Shown here: positions 1 to 6,799 of the stretch, piece after piece
How the letters are laid out: every line of letters begins with the position of its first letter
Position numbering within the stretch: the first letter of the stretch is position 1
DNA from: Desulfobacterales bacterium
Lineage (GTDB): Bacteria > Desulfobacterota > Desulfobacteria > Desulfobacterales > Desulfobacteraceae
DNA length: 11,433 nt
Direction: 5' to 3'
Assembly: GCA_022361535.1 (NCBI GenBank)
Contig: JAKSAU010000825.1
Location: forward strand, 1 to 11,433
Notes under the pieces: generated by a model
Seen by the model: the letters and a program-made list of their open reading frames with translations, nothing else
What the model was told of the DNA's origin: nothing
The model's database searches: none
Translations under genes and position numbers: made by a program

Positions 1-1165
1 CTCTGAAGCGCCCTCTTCCATAGCTCCCAAATACACAGGCCTTTAAATCGTTTTCAGAAAGGGTGGATGTCACTCTTTCCAGAACAGGTTGTATGAAACC
101 CGGGTTTATTTCCAAATCCAATGCAAAATATGGTTTTGAATCAGATAGAGTTTCATTGTCACTCTTTTTTGAATAAAAGAGAGCTGAGACCATGGCTTGA
201 TGACGCAAGCTTTCAAATTGTTTTATATCGCCAGCGCCTGAAAATGCCCAAGAATTTGACGGATCAGCGCCTATTGCGGCTGCCTTATTCGTAATATCAG
301 ACAAAAGCGGCTCCATATCCTCAAACCTCTTGCCATGCATCCCAATAGCAATGGCAGCCCCTTGGGGAATCCGGGCCAATCTATCTTCTCCAGGACGATC
401 TGCCAGAAAGCGGGAAATAAGATCAAGACAGGTTTCATCCATATATTCCAAAGACACCACTTGAGCCGTCGAATCAATAAGGTTGTGGCCTGTTTTGTTT
501 AAATCCTTACACTTATGCGCAAATTTCAATGCGGACTGGTTTGTTTCAAAGAAAATGACAACACCCCAGATCTCTTCTGGCATGGGCAGCAGAGCCAATT
601 GAATATCAACAATTATCCCAAGCATGCCTTCGCTGCCTATATATTGATCCACTTTATCCCGATTGATCACATGTAAGTTTCCATCCTTGTCCATGATTGA
701 TAAAGACTTAATATGATTCTTTGCAGGGCCGTAAAAATAAGCACCGGGGCCTGCAGCATTTTTAGCAGCAATACCACCTATGGTTGCACTTTTCTCTGTT
801 GGATCAACCGGCCAGAAAAGGCCTTGCCGGTACAAAGCATTTTCAAGCTGTTCAAGAGTTACGCCGGCCTGTACTCTTACACTTGCTTTTCCTTTATCGC
901 ATTTTGTGTCAGATATGGTGTTCAGCAAAGACAGGTTGAGTATATGTCCTTTTAAAGGGACACAAGCTGCCTTGATACCGGTACGGCTTCCTTGAACTGT
1001 TACAGGAATTTGATCAAGATATGAAAGAGCGTTTCTTATATCTTCATAAGATGTTGGAAACGAAATGGTGTCTGCCCTGCCCTGACAGCCGGATTCATCC
1101 TTTAGAAAATCGATATACCCTGGAGTGACCGGTCGAACTATTTTAGGGATATCATTGTTGGACAT
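1..1165 (-). CDS. GlcD-like FAD-binding dehydrogenase (type 4 FAD-linked oxidase), 3' end cut by window edge
   Basis: An uninterrupted reading frame of 388 codons starts at the ATG at 1165 and runs off the left edge, so the C-terminus is missing. The FAD-binding (PCMH-type) fold is clear. A pyrophosphate-binding stretch VTVQGSRTGIKAA lies at residues 55-67, a GGIAAKNAAGPGA segment at 130-142, and GSEGMLGIIVDIQLALLP at 177-194, as in glycolate oxidase GlcD and D-lactate dehydrogenases. The family oxidises 2-hydroxy acids with FAD. The start lies 10 nt after the etfA stop, with only a weak AAGAGA upstream, which suggests translational coupling. The order etfB-etfA-glcD resembles the lctBCD lactate dehydrogenase/ETF complex, so ETF is the probable electron acceptor (inference). 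The substrate cannot be read from the sequence. Whether a C-terminal iron-sulfur domain follows is unknown because of truncation. Confidence 0.88.
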   Translation of the reverse strand, partial: MSNNDIPKIVRPVTPGYIDFLKDESGCQGRADTISFPTSYEDIRNALSYLDQIPVTVQGSRTGIKAACVPLKGHILNLSLLNTISDTKCDKGKASVRVQAGVTLEQLENALYRQGLFWPVDPTEKSATIGGIAAKNAAGPGAYFYGPAKNHIKSLSIMDKDGNLHVINRDKVDQYIGSEGMLGIIVDIQLALLPMPEEIWGVVIFFETNQSALKFAHKCKDLNKTGHNLIDSTAQVVSLEYMDETCLDLISRFLADRPGEDRLARIPQGAAIAIGMHGKRFEDMEPLLSDITNKAAAIGADPSNSWAFSGAGDIKQFESLRHQAMVSALFYSKKSDNETLSDSKPYFALDLEINPGFIQPVLERVTSTLSENDLKACVFGSYGRGRFR

Positions 1166-1175
1166 TCTCTTGGCC

Positions 1176-2213
1176 TCATGATTCTCTATGATTTTGGCTA
1201 TTTGCTGCCACCACGTTTGACAGCTCCTCAAGAAACTCAAACAAATCTTCAACAATGCCCGCATCAGCCCATTCAAAAATGAGAGCATGCGGATCTGAAT
1301 TTATAGCCAATATATATTTGCTTTCCTCTACGCCCCTGGCAAATGCACCTGAACCTGAAACTCCTGCTGTGATACACAATTCAGGTGATACAATCTTTCC
1401 GGACACACCGATCATATTTGCCATGGGCAGCCATGCGTTCATCACCACAGGCCGGGTTCCGCCAAGTACCGCACCAAGTTTATCAGCCACCACCTTAAGT
1501 GAAAAAATCCCGTCTTTGCTCCCTGTCCCCATACCTGCAGCAAGAACAAACCGTGCAGATACAAGACGATTTTCATCATGCTTCTCTTCCTGGTCAGCAA
1601 TTATTTGTTTTGATACAAGCCAGGGAAACGCTTTGTCTTCATTTGAAAGAATTTTGAAGTCAAAGGTATTTAAAGGGATTCGTTTTAGCCTGGCTTTTGA
1701 TTTAGGAGCCGCAGATATGCAAACACCACCCATTTGAACTTGGAACCGGGCCTGAAGATTGCCTGCATATGCTGTTGTGGTTAACTCCAGGCCGGAAGCT
1801 GTTATTAGAATATGCTCCACACCCAGACAGGATTGACTACCAAGCCGGAAGGCCAGTCTTGATGCCAACTCACGATCCAATAAGGATGAACCAAAAATCA
1901 GGATGTCCGGCAACTCATTTTGGCAGGCAGTTTCCAATACGTTCAGCATGGTTTCCGACAAATCAGGATCTGAAATATGTAATAGCCGGACCGATTCAAT
2001 GGGTATACCAAAATCCGGGATATGCTCGGGTAAATCATCATACAGGTGCCAGATGTTAACACTTGGCGTAAGTATGCCTGCTCCGGCTTCTTTAGTGTTT
2101 TTTTCAACGTCCTGAGATGTGGATTGTTGGCCGCTTATTCTTGCTTGATTAAAAAGAGAAGCAGCAGCTATGTTGCCATCGCCCTGATCTGTCAACACGA
2201 TAACTGCTTTCAT
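1176..2213 (-). CDS. etfA: Electron transfer flavoprotein alpha subunit, divergent
   Basis: This 345-residue protein has the ETF-alpha layout: a variable N-terminal domain I (about 1-215) and a C-terminal FAD domain (about 218-335). The FAD domain is recognisable from LGGTRPVVMNAW (250-261), GVSGKIVSPEL (269-279), GVSGSGAFARG (284-294) and ILAINSDPHALIFEWADAG (301-319). ETF takes electrons from flavin dehydrogenases and passes them to a quinone reductase or another acceptor in the cytoplasm. Against the mammalian protein, the FAD-contacting Arg (R254) is kept. The Gln of QVGQTGK is Met267, the next Gln is Val270, the Thr is Ser271, the usual His is Phe291, and GRG reads GMG (227-229). There is no N-terminal ferredoxin domain and no clustered cysteines. 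The ATG overlaps the etfB stop (ATGA), implying coupled translation. Family assignment is firm; the partner enzyme is inferred from the flanking oxidases. Confidence 0.93.
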   Translation of the reverse strand: MKAVIVLTDQGDGNIAAASLFNQARISGQQSTSQDVEKNTKEAGAGILTPSVNIWHLYDDLPEHIPDFGIPIESVRLLHISDPDLSETMLNVLETACQNELPDILIFGSSLLDRELASRLAFRLGSQSCLGVEHILITASGLELTTTAYAGNLQARFQVQMGGVCISAAPKSKARLKRIPLNTFDFKILSNEDKAFPWLVSKQIIADQEEKHDENRLVSARFVLAAGMGTGSKDGIFSLKVVADKLGAVLGGTRPVVMNAWLPMANMIGVSGKIVSPELCITAGVSGSGAFARGVEESKYILAINSDPHALIFEWADAGIVEDLFEFLEELSNVVAANSQNHRES

Positions 2214-3037
2214 GGGTTCATCGTCTGCTTTATGATTGTATCATAAACAAACTGCGCTTTTTCTTTGCACGTTTGTCCCTCAATCATCACGCAGCGCCTT
2301 TTGGGAACCAGTCGTTGGAGACCGACTATTTTTTTTTCCCGGGGGTCTTTGCCATTATCCAGCCCCAAAAAAGCATCCATTGAAACTGTATCAATCTGTT
2401 TTTTTGCAGCAGCAAGTTTTTGAGGCAGGGTCGGAACCCTTAAAAAAGGGGCAGAGGCTGTATTACTGACAATTATGACAACAGGAAGAGCCACAGTCTG
2501 AACTATTGTACGGCCTTGTTGAACCGTTTGAATTGCAAGTTTATTTGAATCCGGCCCTGGTTTGACATCTGTCACATTGCTTATGCATGGCCATCCCAGA
2601 CGTTCGGCAACAAAAAAGCCGGTCTGTCCGTTATCCCCTATTCCTCCTTGTTCACCAAAAATCAGTGCATCAAATTTTCCAACACAGGTTGAATACTTGT
2701 GAATAATAGAGGACAGCAATAAGGGGGTAAATCGAAGATCCACATTATTGTCAGGTTCAATCCTTACCCCCTGGTCGTATCCCACCGCGTACAATTGGCG
2801 TAAGAATATATCGGCTTTTGAATTATCAATTGTCAAAGCCGTAAGGCTGACATCATTGTGTCGTTCTCTTTGATGGTCTGCCAGTCTCAGGGCAAGTTCC
2901 AGGGCACTTTCTTCAAACCCGTTAAACTCCTTTCGAACAAATTCCAGATCAGGTGCTTGGCCTTTTGACAGTTCATAGTCACTTGGACCAAGCAGCCCGT
3001 AATCCGGAACCGATTTGAAACATACCCCGATTTTCAT
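2210..3037 (-). CDS. etfB: Electron transfer flavoprotein beta subunit
   Basis: This 275-residue protein is the usual length for ETF beta. It opens with MKIGVCFKSVPD, the family's first strand. FEESALELALRL (41-52) matches the conserved region that usually reads DEYAVEEALRL. FGEQGGIGDNGQTG (127-140) matches the nucleotide-binding motif normally written GRQ-DGDTAQVG. FLRVPTLPQKLAAAKKQI (198-215) matches the recognition loop, and its Leu204 corresponds to the anchoring Leu that docks partner dehydrogenases in mammalian ETF. The second nucleotide could be AMP (simple ETF) or FAD (bifurcating ETF); the sequence alone does not settle this, and the DGDT core is altered to IGDN. The gene lies 38 nt after the AGPS-like gene and overlaps etfA by 4 nt, so the three are probably one transcript. 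The Shine-Dalgarno sequence is weak. Confidence 0.93.
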   Translation of the reverse strand: MKIGVCFKSVPDYGLLGPSDYELSKGQAPDLEFVRKEFNGFEESALELALRLADHQRERHNDVSLTALTIDNSKADIFLRQLYAVGYDQGVRIEPDNNVDLRFTPLLLSSIIHKYSTCVGKFDALIFGEQGGIGDNGQTGFFVAERLGWPCISNVTDVKPGPDSNKLAIQTVQQGRTIVQTVALPVVIIVSNTASAPFLRVPTLPQKLAAAKKQIDTVSMDAFLGLDNGKDPREKKIVGLQRLVPKRRCVMIEGQTCKEKAQFVYDTIIKQTMNP

Positions 3038-3075
3038 CTGTCTTTTATCTGCTTTTTAAGATTCTTATCTTTGAC

Positions 3076-4533
3076 CTAATCTTCAGTTGGAAAAATCGTA
3101 CCCCAATTCATGATGCCTTTTGGGTCATAAATTTCTTTTAGAGACTCTAAAATATAATAGGCAGACCCATGTTCCTGTTTCGTCCAGGGGGTCCGGTATT
3201 TACCAATACCATGATGATGAACCATGGAGCCGCCGGCTTTAAGGGTTTCTTCAACGATAATTGCATTCAGCGGGATATGATACTTGTCGATTTCTTCCTC
3301 TGGTTTGCAATCCACCACATTATAGTCGTAAACAAAGTACATATTGGTACCGGTCTGGTAACTGTGGGAAGAATGGCCGCCAAGCATCGTCAGGTCTTTG
3401 GCATGGGGATATTCATTCAGTATTCGCTTAATGGCATTTTCATATATGGTATGGATGCAGCTCCAGTTTCCGGACACTTCGGTAGTAAATCCCATGTTCA
3501 GGTTTTTGCGTATAAACTCGCGCTCCTGGGCAACCTTGTCCGGTCCCCAGTTTAAATTATTAAACCAGGTCTCGATAATTTTGGGATCAACGACTGAATG
3601 CCCCTTGTACTGGGAAACGGTGTTTTCTATTCCCTGGGCTGTTGCATCCACAATTCCTTTTGGACCTTCACTCATGAATAAAAGCAGGCATTTGTCCGGT
3701 GCAAACTGGTCAAACCCGTGCTGAGCGCCATCCTGGGCATCATAGAGCCTTGCAATGGATGGGCGGTACCCTTGCGTCATTACATCCCGAAGAATTTTAA
3801 ATCCGGTATCCATATCATCCAACGCCCATGCATTAAACCGGTTATTTTCAGGAAAATATTTAAACAGCTTTACCGTTACTTCGGTAATAAAACAAAGGGC
3901 GCCTTCATTGCCGATGATAATATGCCGGATATCAGGTCCGCAGGCCCTGCGCGGTACATTTTTAATCTTAGTGATTTCACCGTTTGGAAAGACAGCCTCA
4001 AGTCCAATCACCATGTCTTCTATACCACCATAGAGTGTGGAAAACTGTCCGATACTCCGGGTGGCTACAAGTCCGCCCATCTGTGCCAAAGGTTTTGACT
4101 GGGGCGAATGCCCAGTTGTAAGTCCCTGCTCTCTTGCCTTGTTTTCAAGGACCTCAAGGTTCACACCGCACTGGGCCGTTGCCATCATGTTGTATGGATC
4201 AATGTCGATGATTTTATTCATAGCAGAGCCGTCTATAACTACAGAATTCTCTTTTCGTGTTTCAAGACCGCCTTCTGTGGCTGATCCCCCTGTTTTGGGT
4301 ACACAGTTAATTTTATTGGTGTTCAGGTAAGCAAGTATTTTTGAAACCTGTTCAGGTGTTTCAGGTTTTAGTACAGCAGCCGGTATCGGTAAGGTGTAGA
4401 CTCCAAATATACTTTCAAATTTCTTAAACCGGTCATGACTGTTTTCTTTTAATACCTGCTCATCTGTAATTACCCGGTCTGAACCGATTATCTCTTGTAA
4501 ATCCCGGACAATTGCTTCCCTGGTCAACGACAT
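3076..4533 (-). CDS. AGPS-like FAD-linked oxidase (type 4) with HHHG motif
   Basis: This FAD-binding oxidase of about 485 residues follows alkyl-dihydroxyacetonephosphate synthase (AGPS) closely. Counting from the ATG at 4533, it has PKTGGSATEGG (79-89, FAD pyrophosphate loop) and TTGHSPQSKPLAQMGGLVAT (139-158), whose His142 matches AGPS His300. It also has GPDIRHIIIGNEGAL (199-213), SIARLYD with Arg262 matching the AGPS active-site Arg, MYFVYDY (398-404), and SMVHHHGIGKYR (436-447), the AGPS triple-His signature. AGPS exchanges an acyl for an alkyl chain to build ether lipids with no net redox change. Here etfBA follow directly, which instead suggests a true dehydrogenase feeding ETF. I chose the ATG at 4533 over the in-frame GTG at 4539 because GAGG sits 5 nt before the ATG and overlaps the GTG region. 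No acyltransferase or other lipid gene is adjacent. Substrate unknown. Confidence 0.87.
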   Translation of the reverse strand: MSLTREAIVRDLQEIIGSDRVITDEQVLKENSHDRFKKFESIFGVYTLPIPAAVLKPETPEQVSKILAYLNTNKINCVPKTGGSATEGGLETRKENSVVIDGSAMNKIIDIDPYNMMATAQCGVNLEVLENKAREQGLTTGHSPQSKPLAQMGGLVATRSIGQFSTLYGGIEDMVIGLEAVFPNGEITKIKNVPRRACGPDIRHIIIGNEGALCFITEVTVKLFKYFPENNRFNAWALDDMDTGFKILRDVMTQGYRPSIARLYDAQDGAQHGFDQFAPDKCLLLFMSEGPKGIVDATAQGIENTVSQYKGHSVVDPKIIETWFNNLNWGPDKVAQEREFIRKNLNMGFTTEVSGNWSCIHTIYENAIKRILNEYPHAKDLTMLGGHSSHSYQTGTNMYFVYDYNVVDCKPEEEIDKYHIPLNAIIVEETLKAGGSMVHHHGIGKYRTPWTKQEHGSAYYILESLKEIYDPKGIMNWGTIFPTED

Positions 4534-4557
4534 ATCCACCTCTTTAATTTTTGTTTA

Positions 4558-4584
4558 AATGAAACCTGCAAAAACCGTTTCATT
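4558..4584 (-). repeat. Stem-loop in the leader of the AGPS-like gene
   Basis: A perfect 8-bp inverted repeat, AATGAAAC / GTTTCATT, encloses an 11-nt spacer and ends 24 nt before the chosen ATG. A second, partly overlapping pairing is possible between AAAACCG (4571-4577) and CGGTTTT (4607-4613), so the two could be alternative structures. It could be an mRNA leader hairpin, a processing site or an operator. It is AT-rich with no U-tract directly after it, so it is not a convincing terminator. Confidence 0.4.
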
Positions 4585-4625
4585 GATCCTTTTTAACATG
4601 CATCAGCGGTTTTACGATTTATTTA

Positions 4626-4671
4626 TCCGATAAGCCAATTAGATTTATATTAATCATGATGATTTATCGGA
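4626..4671. repeat. Inverted repeat TCCGATAA / TTATCGGA in the SDR-AGPS-like gap
   Basis: Perfect 8-bp arms at 4626-4633 and 4664-4671 are separated by 30 nt, just after the SDR stop codon. The arms are too far apart and AT-rich for a typical terminator. A paired regulator half-site or a weak RNA structure are possible readings. The 143-nt gap (4534-4676) has no convincing promoter, so the AGPS-like gene may depend on the SDR promoter or on an unrecognised one here. Confidence 0.3.
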
Positions 4672-4676
4672 CTGAT

Positions 4677-5474
4677 TTAACGGACTAAATATCCTCCATC
4701 TACAACCAAAAGATGGCCGTTTACATAATCAGACGCCCTGCTTGCCAAGTACACCAAAGCCCCCATCAAATCCCTCGGATCTCCCCAGCGATTGGCAGGA
4801 ATATGATCCAAAACACGCTGGTTGGTTACAGGGTCTTTTCTAGTGTTGGCCGTAATTTCGGTTGCATAGTAACCAGGTGCGATACCATTGACCTGGATGT
4901 TATGCTGCCCGAGTTCATCACAGTATGCTTTTGTCAGGCCGGCCAAAGCATGCTTGGTTGCAGCATAAGCAGGAGACCCAAGACCGCCGAGGTAAGAAAA
5001 CAACGAACAGATATTTATAATTTTTCCGGCCTTTTTGGGGATCATGATTTTGGCAGCCTCACGGCTTAAATCAAAAGCAGCCGTTAAATTGACATCCACC
5101 ATTGGATCCCAGTCTTTTCGGTCAAACTCCAGCACAGGATTGATCTTGCAGCTCCCAGCATTATTTACCAGGATATCAACTGTTCCAAATTCATCCATGC
5201 ACTGTTGCAGGATCTGTTCGGCGCTGTTCTTTTGAGTTATATCTGTTGTCATAAAAGAAACACGCTGGCCCTGTTTTTCAATAAGCGTCTGCGTTGTGCC
5301 GTCTTCTTCAATTACACTCGGGATAAAAAGATTAGCACCGGCTTTTGCAAGGGCCAGGGAAAATGCCTGTCCCAGCCCTGAGTTTCCGCCGGTTACAATG
5401 GCAGTTTTCCCTTTTAACGAAAAAAAGTCCATTGAAAAATCGTTGATTGTCATGGGTAAAATCCGTTCATTCAT
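4677..5474 (-). CDS. Short-chain dehydrogenase/reductase, KduD/gluconate 5-dehydrogenase-like
   Basis: This 265-residue classical SDR is an NAD(P)-dependent alcohol/ketone oxidoreductase. It has the cofactor motif TGGNSGLG (28-35), Asp78, NNAG (104-107), and a catalytic triad of Ser157 (ICSLFSY), Tyr170 and Lys174 (YAATK). The C-terminal half, with APGYYATEITAN (199-210), IPANRWGDPRDLMG (225-238), and ASDYVNGHLLVVDGGYLVR (247-265), closely follows KduD (2-dehydro-3-deoxy-gluconate 5-dehydrogenase) and gluconate 5-dehydrogenases. The start is uncertain. Met1, Met8 (at 5453) and Met15 (at 5432) are all in frame, none has a good Shine-Dalgarno sequence, and KduD proteins begin near Met15. It is the first gene of the proposed redox operon, so it probably oxidises or reduces a polyol, sugar acid or hydroxy compound shared with the FAD oxidases. 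The exact substrate is not visible. Confidence 0.92.
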   Translation of the reverse strand: MNERILPMTINDFSMDFFSLKGKTAIVTGGNSGLGQAFSLALAKAGANLFIPSVIEEDGTTQTLIEKQGQRVSFMTTDITQKNSAEQILQQCMDEFGTVDILVNNAGSCKINPVLEFDRKDWDPMVDVNLTAAFDLSREAAKIMIPKKAGKIINICSLFSYLGGLGSPAYAATKHALAGLTKAYCDELGQHNIQVNGIAPGYYATEITANTRKDPVTNQRVLDHIPANRWGDPRDLMGALVYLASRASDYVNGHLLVVDGGYLVR

Positions 5475-5494
5475 CCATATTCGTTAACGGTTTA

Positions 5495-5522
5495 TTTATA
5501 TCGCTATCGTTGCGATTGTCAG
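5495..5522 (-). promoter_or_regulatory. Sigma-70-type promoter for the SDR gene
   Basis: Reading the minus strand, CTGACA (5517-5522) and TATAAA (5495-5500) are separated by 16 nt; each box differs from consensus at one position. Transcription would start near 5488, giving leaders of about 13 nt to Met1, 34 nt to Met8 or 55 nt to Met15 of the SDR. An 8-bp palindrome CGTTAACG (5482-5489) sits at the expected start point. Confidence 0.5.
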
Positions 5523-5527
5523 ACAAT
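5515..5527. promoter_or_regulatory. 13-bp perfect palindrome over the -35 box, putative operator
   Basis: ATTGTC-A-GACAAT is a perfect dyad covering the proposed -35 box of the SDR promoter. A regulator binding here would block RNA polymerase. No candidate regulator gene lies beside the operon within the window. Confidence 0.4.
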
Positions 5528-5629
5528 AAATACGCCAAGAATTAAATTCATGCAATCAATTATGACATGATACTTTTATATCAATGAATTTCTCCTTTAT
5601 TTTAAGTAAGATCCGGGATACTCTTAATT

Positions 5630-5635
5630 TATAAT
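5630..5635 (+). promoter_or_regulatory. Candidate -10 box for the DUF3795/DUF3786 gene
   Basis: A perfect TATAAT lies about 58 nt before the ATG at 5694. No recognisable -35 box is at the proper distance, so the call rests on the -10 hexamer in AT-rich DNA and could be chance. Confidence 0.25.
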
Positions 5636-5693
5636 TGATCTGCAAGCCTGTTCTTTGACCACTCATATACTTTTCCAATCAAAGGAGAATACG

Positions 5694-6608
5694 ATGGCTA
5701 CCGGCGCCTGCGGAATAAATTGCGATGTCTGCCGCCTGAACTTGCTGGGACTGTGTACCACATGCGGCCCTGGTAAAAGCAAAGAGGCTCAGATAAAGCT
5801 TGCTGCCCAGGAAAGGGTTTTAAATGATACCTGCCCAATACTGTCTTGTGCCTGCCTGAATCAAAAAGCCCATTGCATGAGGGATTGTTCACAATTTCCT
5901 TGTGACAATTTTACCTTGTCACCCTATCCATTTTCTGACGCCTACCTTGAGATGCAAAAACGCAGACGCGTTGATTGGGTACCCAGCATTGACCCTTTAG
6001 GAAAACCGGTTGAGGTTCCGGATGAATACTGGGAGACCCTTCAAAAAAAAGATTTTAACTTATTAAAATCAGTCACCTTGGCTGAAACAGACGAAGAGCA
6101 GCGTCTCATATTCCCTTTTCTGGATCTTGAACTTCGGGTTGATCCCATTGGAAAACAGATCACGCAAAAACAAAAAGACGGACAATACAAACCTCTGGAT
6201 GTGCCTTTGCTAACCCTTACTGTATTAATTTATTTTAATGCAGTGGACCGGCTTTTCCCCATGGGAAAAGATTTGGTTTCAACACAGGATATGGGTGGAC
6301 AAGGCAACTATTTTACGGGCGGGCATGAACTTAAAACCAATCATATCCTTGGACGGTTCTCACAAGATCCTGACAGCTTAAATGAAGCAATTGAAACACT
6401 TGGCGGCACCACTTTGGATATGGGCGACCAAGGCTGGGTCCTTTACCCTTTTCCAAGAATCGGGGTGTATTACCTGTTCTGGGATCTGGATACAAAATAT
6501 GATACCCGTCTTTCCATCCTTTTTGACCGTCAGATCAAAAACATATTTACACCGCCCATGGTCTGGGAACTGGTAAATCTTGTAAACGGCAGACTGATAT
6601 CAGCGTGA
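5694..6608 (+). CDS. Cysteine-rich DUF3795-like plus DUF3786 domain protein
   Basis: This 304-residue protein has two domains. The first 70 residues contain 11 cysteines (6, 10, 13, 21, 24, 47, 52, 54, 61, 65, 70). They open with CGINCDVC and include CPILSC (47-52), resembling DUF3795 metal-binding domains; iron-sulfur or zinc binding is likely but unproven. Residues from about 110 to 304 resemble DUF3786, with PLLTLTVLIYF (171-181), GHELKTNHILGRF (210-222), LYPFPRIGVYYLFWD (250-264) and ILFDRQIKNI (275-284). DUF3786 is known from anaerobes, sometimes joined to corrinoid iron-sulfur proteins. I chose the ATG at 5694 because AAAGGAG ends 6 nt before it (5681-5687); an upstream in-frame ATG at 5655 has no such signal. 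It has no signal peptide or membrane segment, so it is cytoplasmic. It is a lone gene, divergent from the SDR operon and ending at the terminator at 6714-6755. Function unknown. Confidence 0.85.
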   Translation: MATGACGINCDVCRLNLLGLCTTCGPGKSKEAQIKLAAQERVLNDTCPILSCACLNQKAHCMRDCSQFPCDNFTLSPYPFSDAYLEMQKRRRVDWVPSIDPLGKPVEVPDEYWETLQKKDFNLLKSVTLAETDEEQRLIFPFLDLELRVDPIGKQITQKQKDGQYKPLDVPLLTLTVLIYFNAVDRLFPMGKDLVSTQDMGGQGNYFTGGHELKTNHILGRFSQDPDSLNEAIETLGGTTLDMGDQGWVLYPFPRIGVYYLFWDLDTKYDTRLSILFDRQIKNIFTPPMVWELVNLVNGRLISA

Positions 6609-6713
6609 TTTCTGCACCAGGAATATGCTTAACACGTTTGCTATTTTGTGATGAGCTCGTTAGCCCCCCAAGATATCTAAGATTACTCTATGTCTTGATG
6701 TACACCCAAACGC

Positions 6714-6755
6714 AAAAAGGCGGTGTTCAGAAACCTTCCAAAACACCGCCTTTTT
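6714..6755. terminator. Strong bidirectional intrinsic terminator
   Basis: A perfect 14-bp inverted repeat, AAAAAGGCGGTGTT / AACACCGCCTTTTT, encloses a 14-nt loop. A GC-rich core is flanked by A and T tracts on either side, so it works in both directions. It lies between the convergent DUF3795/DUF3786 gene (stop 6608) and symporter gene (stop 6800) and should end both transcripts. Confidence 0.93.
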
Positions 6756-6799
6756 TATGTACAATTTTTAAGATCGATTAATAATTATAAACGTCGATC

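Noticed and set aside
271..477. 68-codon minus-strand frame near the left edge
   Set aside because: It is a different frame inside the GlcD-like gene, which reads without a stop from 1165 to the edge with strong family motifs.
1255..1737. 160-codon plus-strand reading frame opposite etfA
   Set aside because: It is antisense to a clearly conserved ETF alpha gene, its translation has no recognisable motif, and it lacks a convincing ribosome binding site. The same holds for other plus-strand frames across 713-4330 and 7155-10991.
5654..5659. TTGACC as a -35 box before the DUF3795/DUF3786 gene
   Set aside because: A -10 box at 16-18 nt would fall inside the ribosome binding site and no suitable hexamer is there.
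5655..5693. Upstream in-frame start of the DUF3795/DUF3786 gene
   Set aside because: The ATG at 5655 has no Shine-Dalgarno sequence, whereas AAAGGAG stands at ideal spacing before the ATG at 5694, directly ahead of the conserved CGINC motif.
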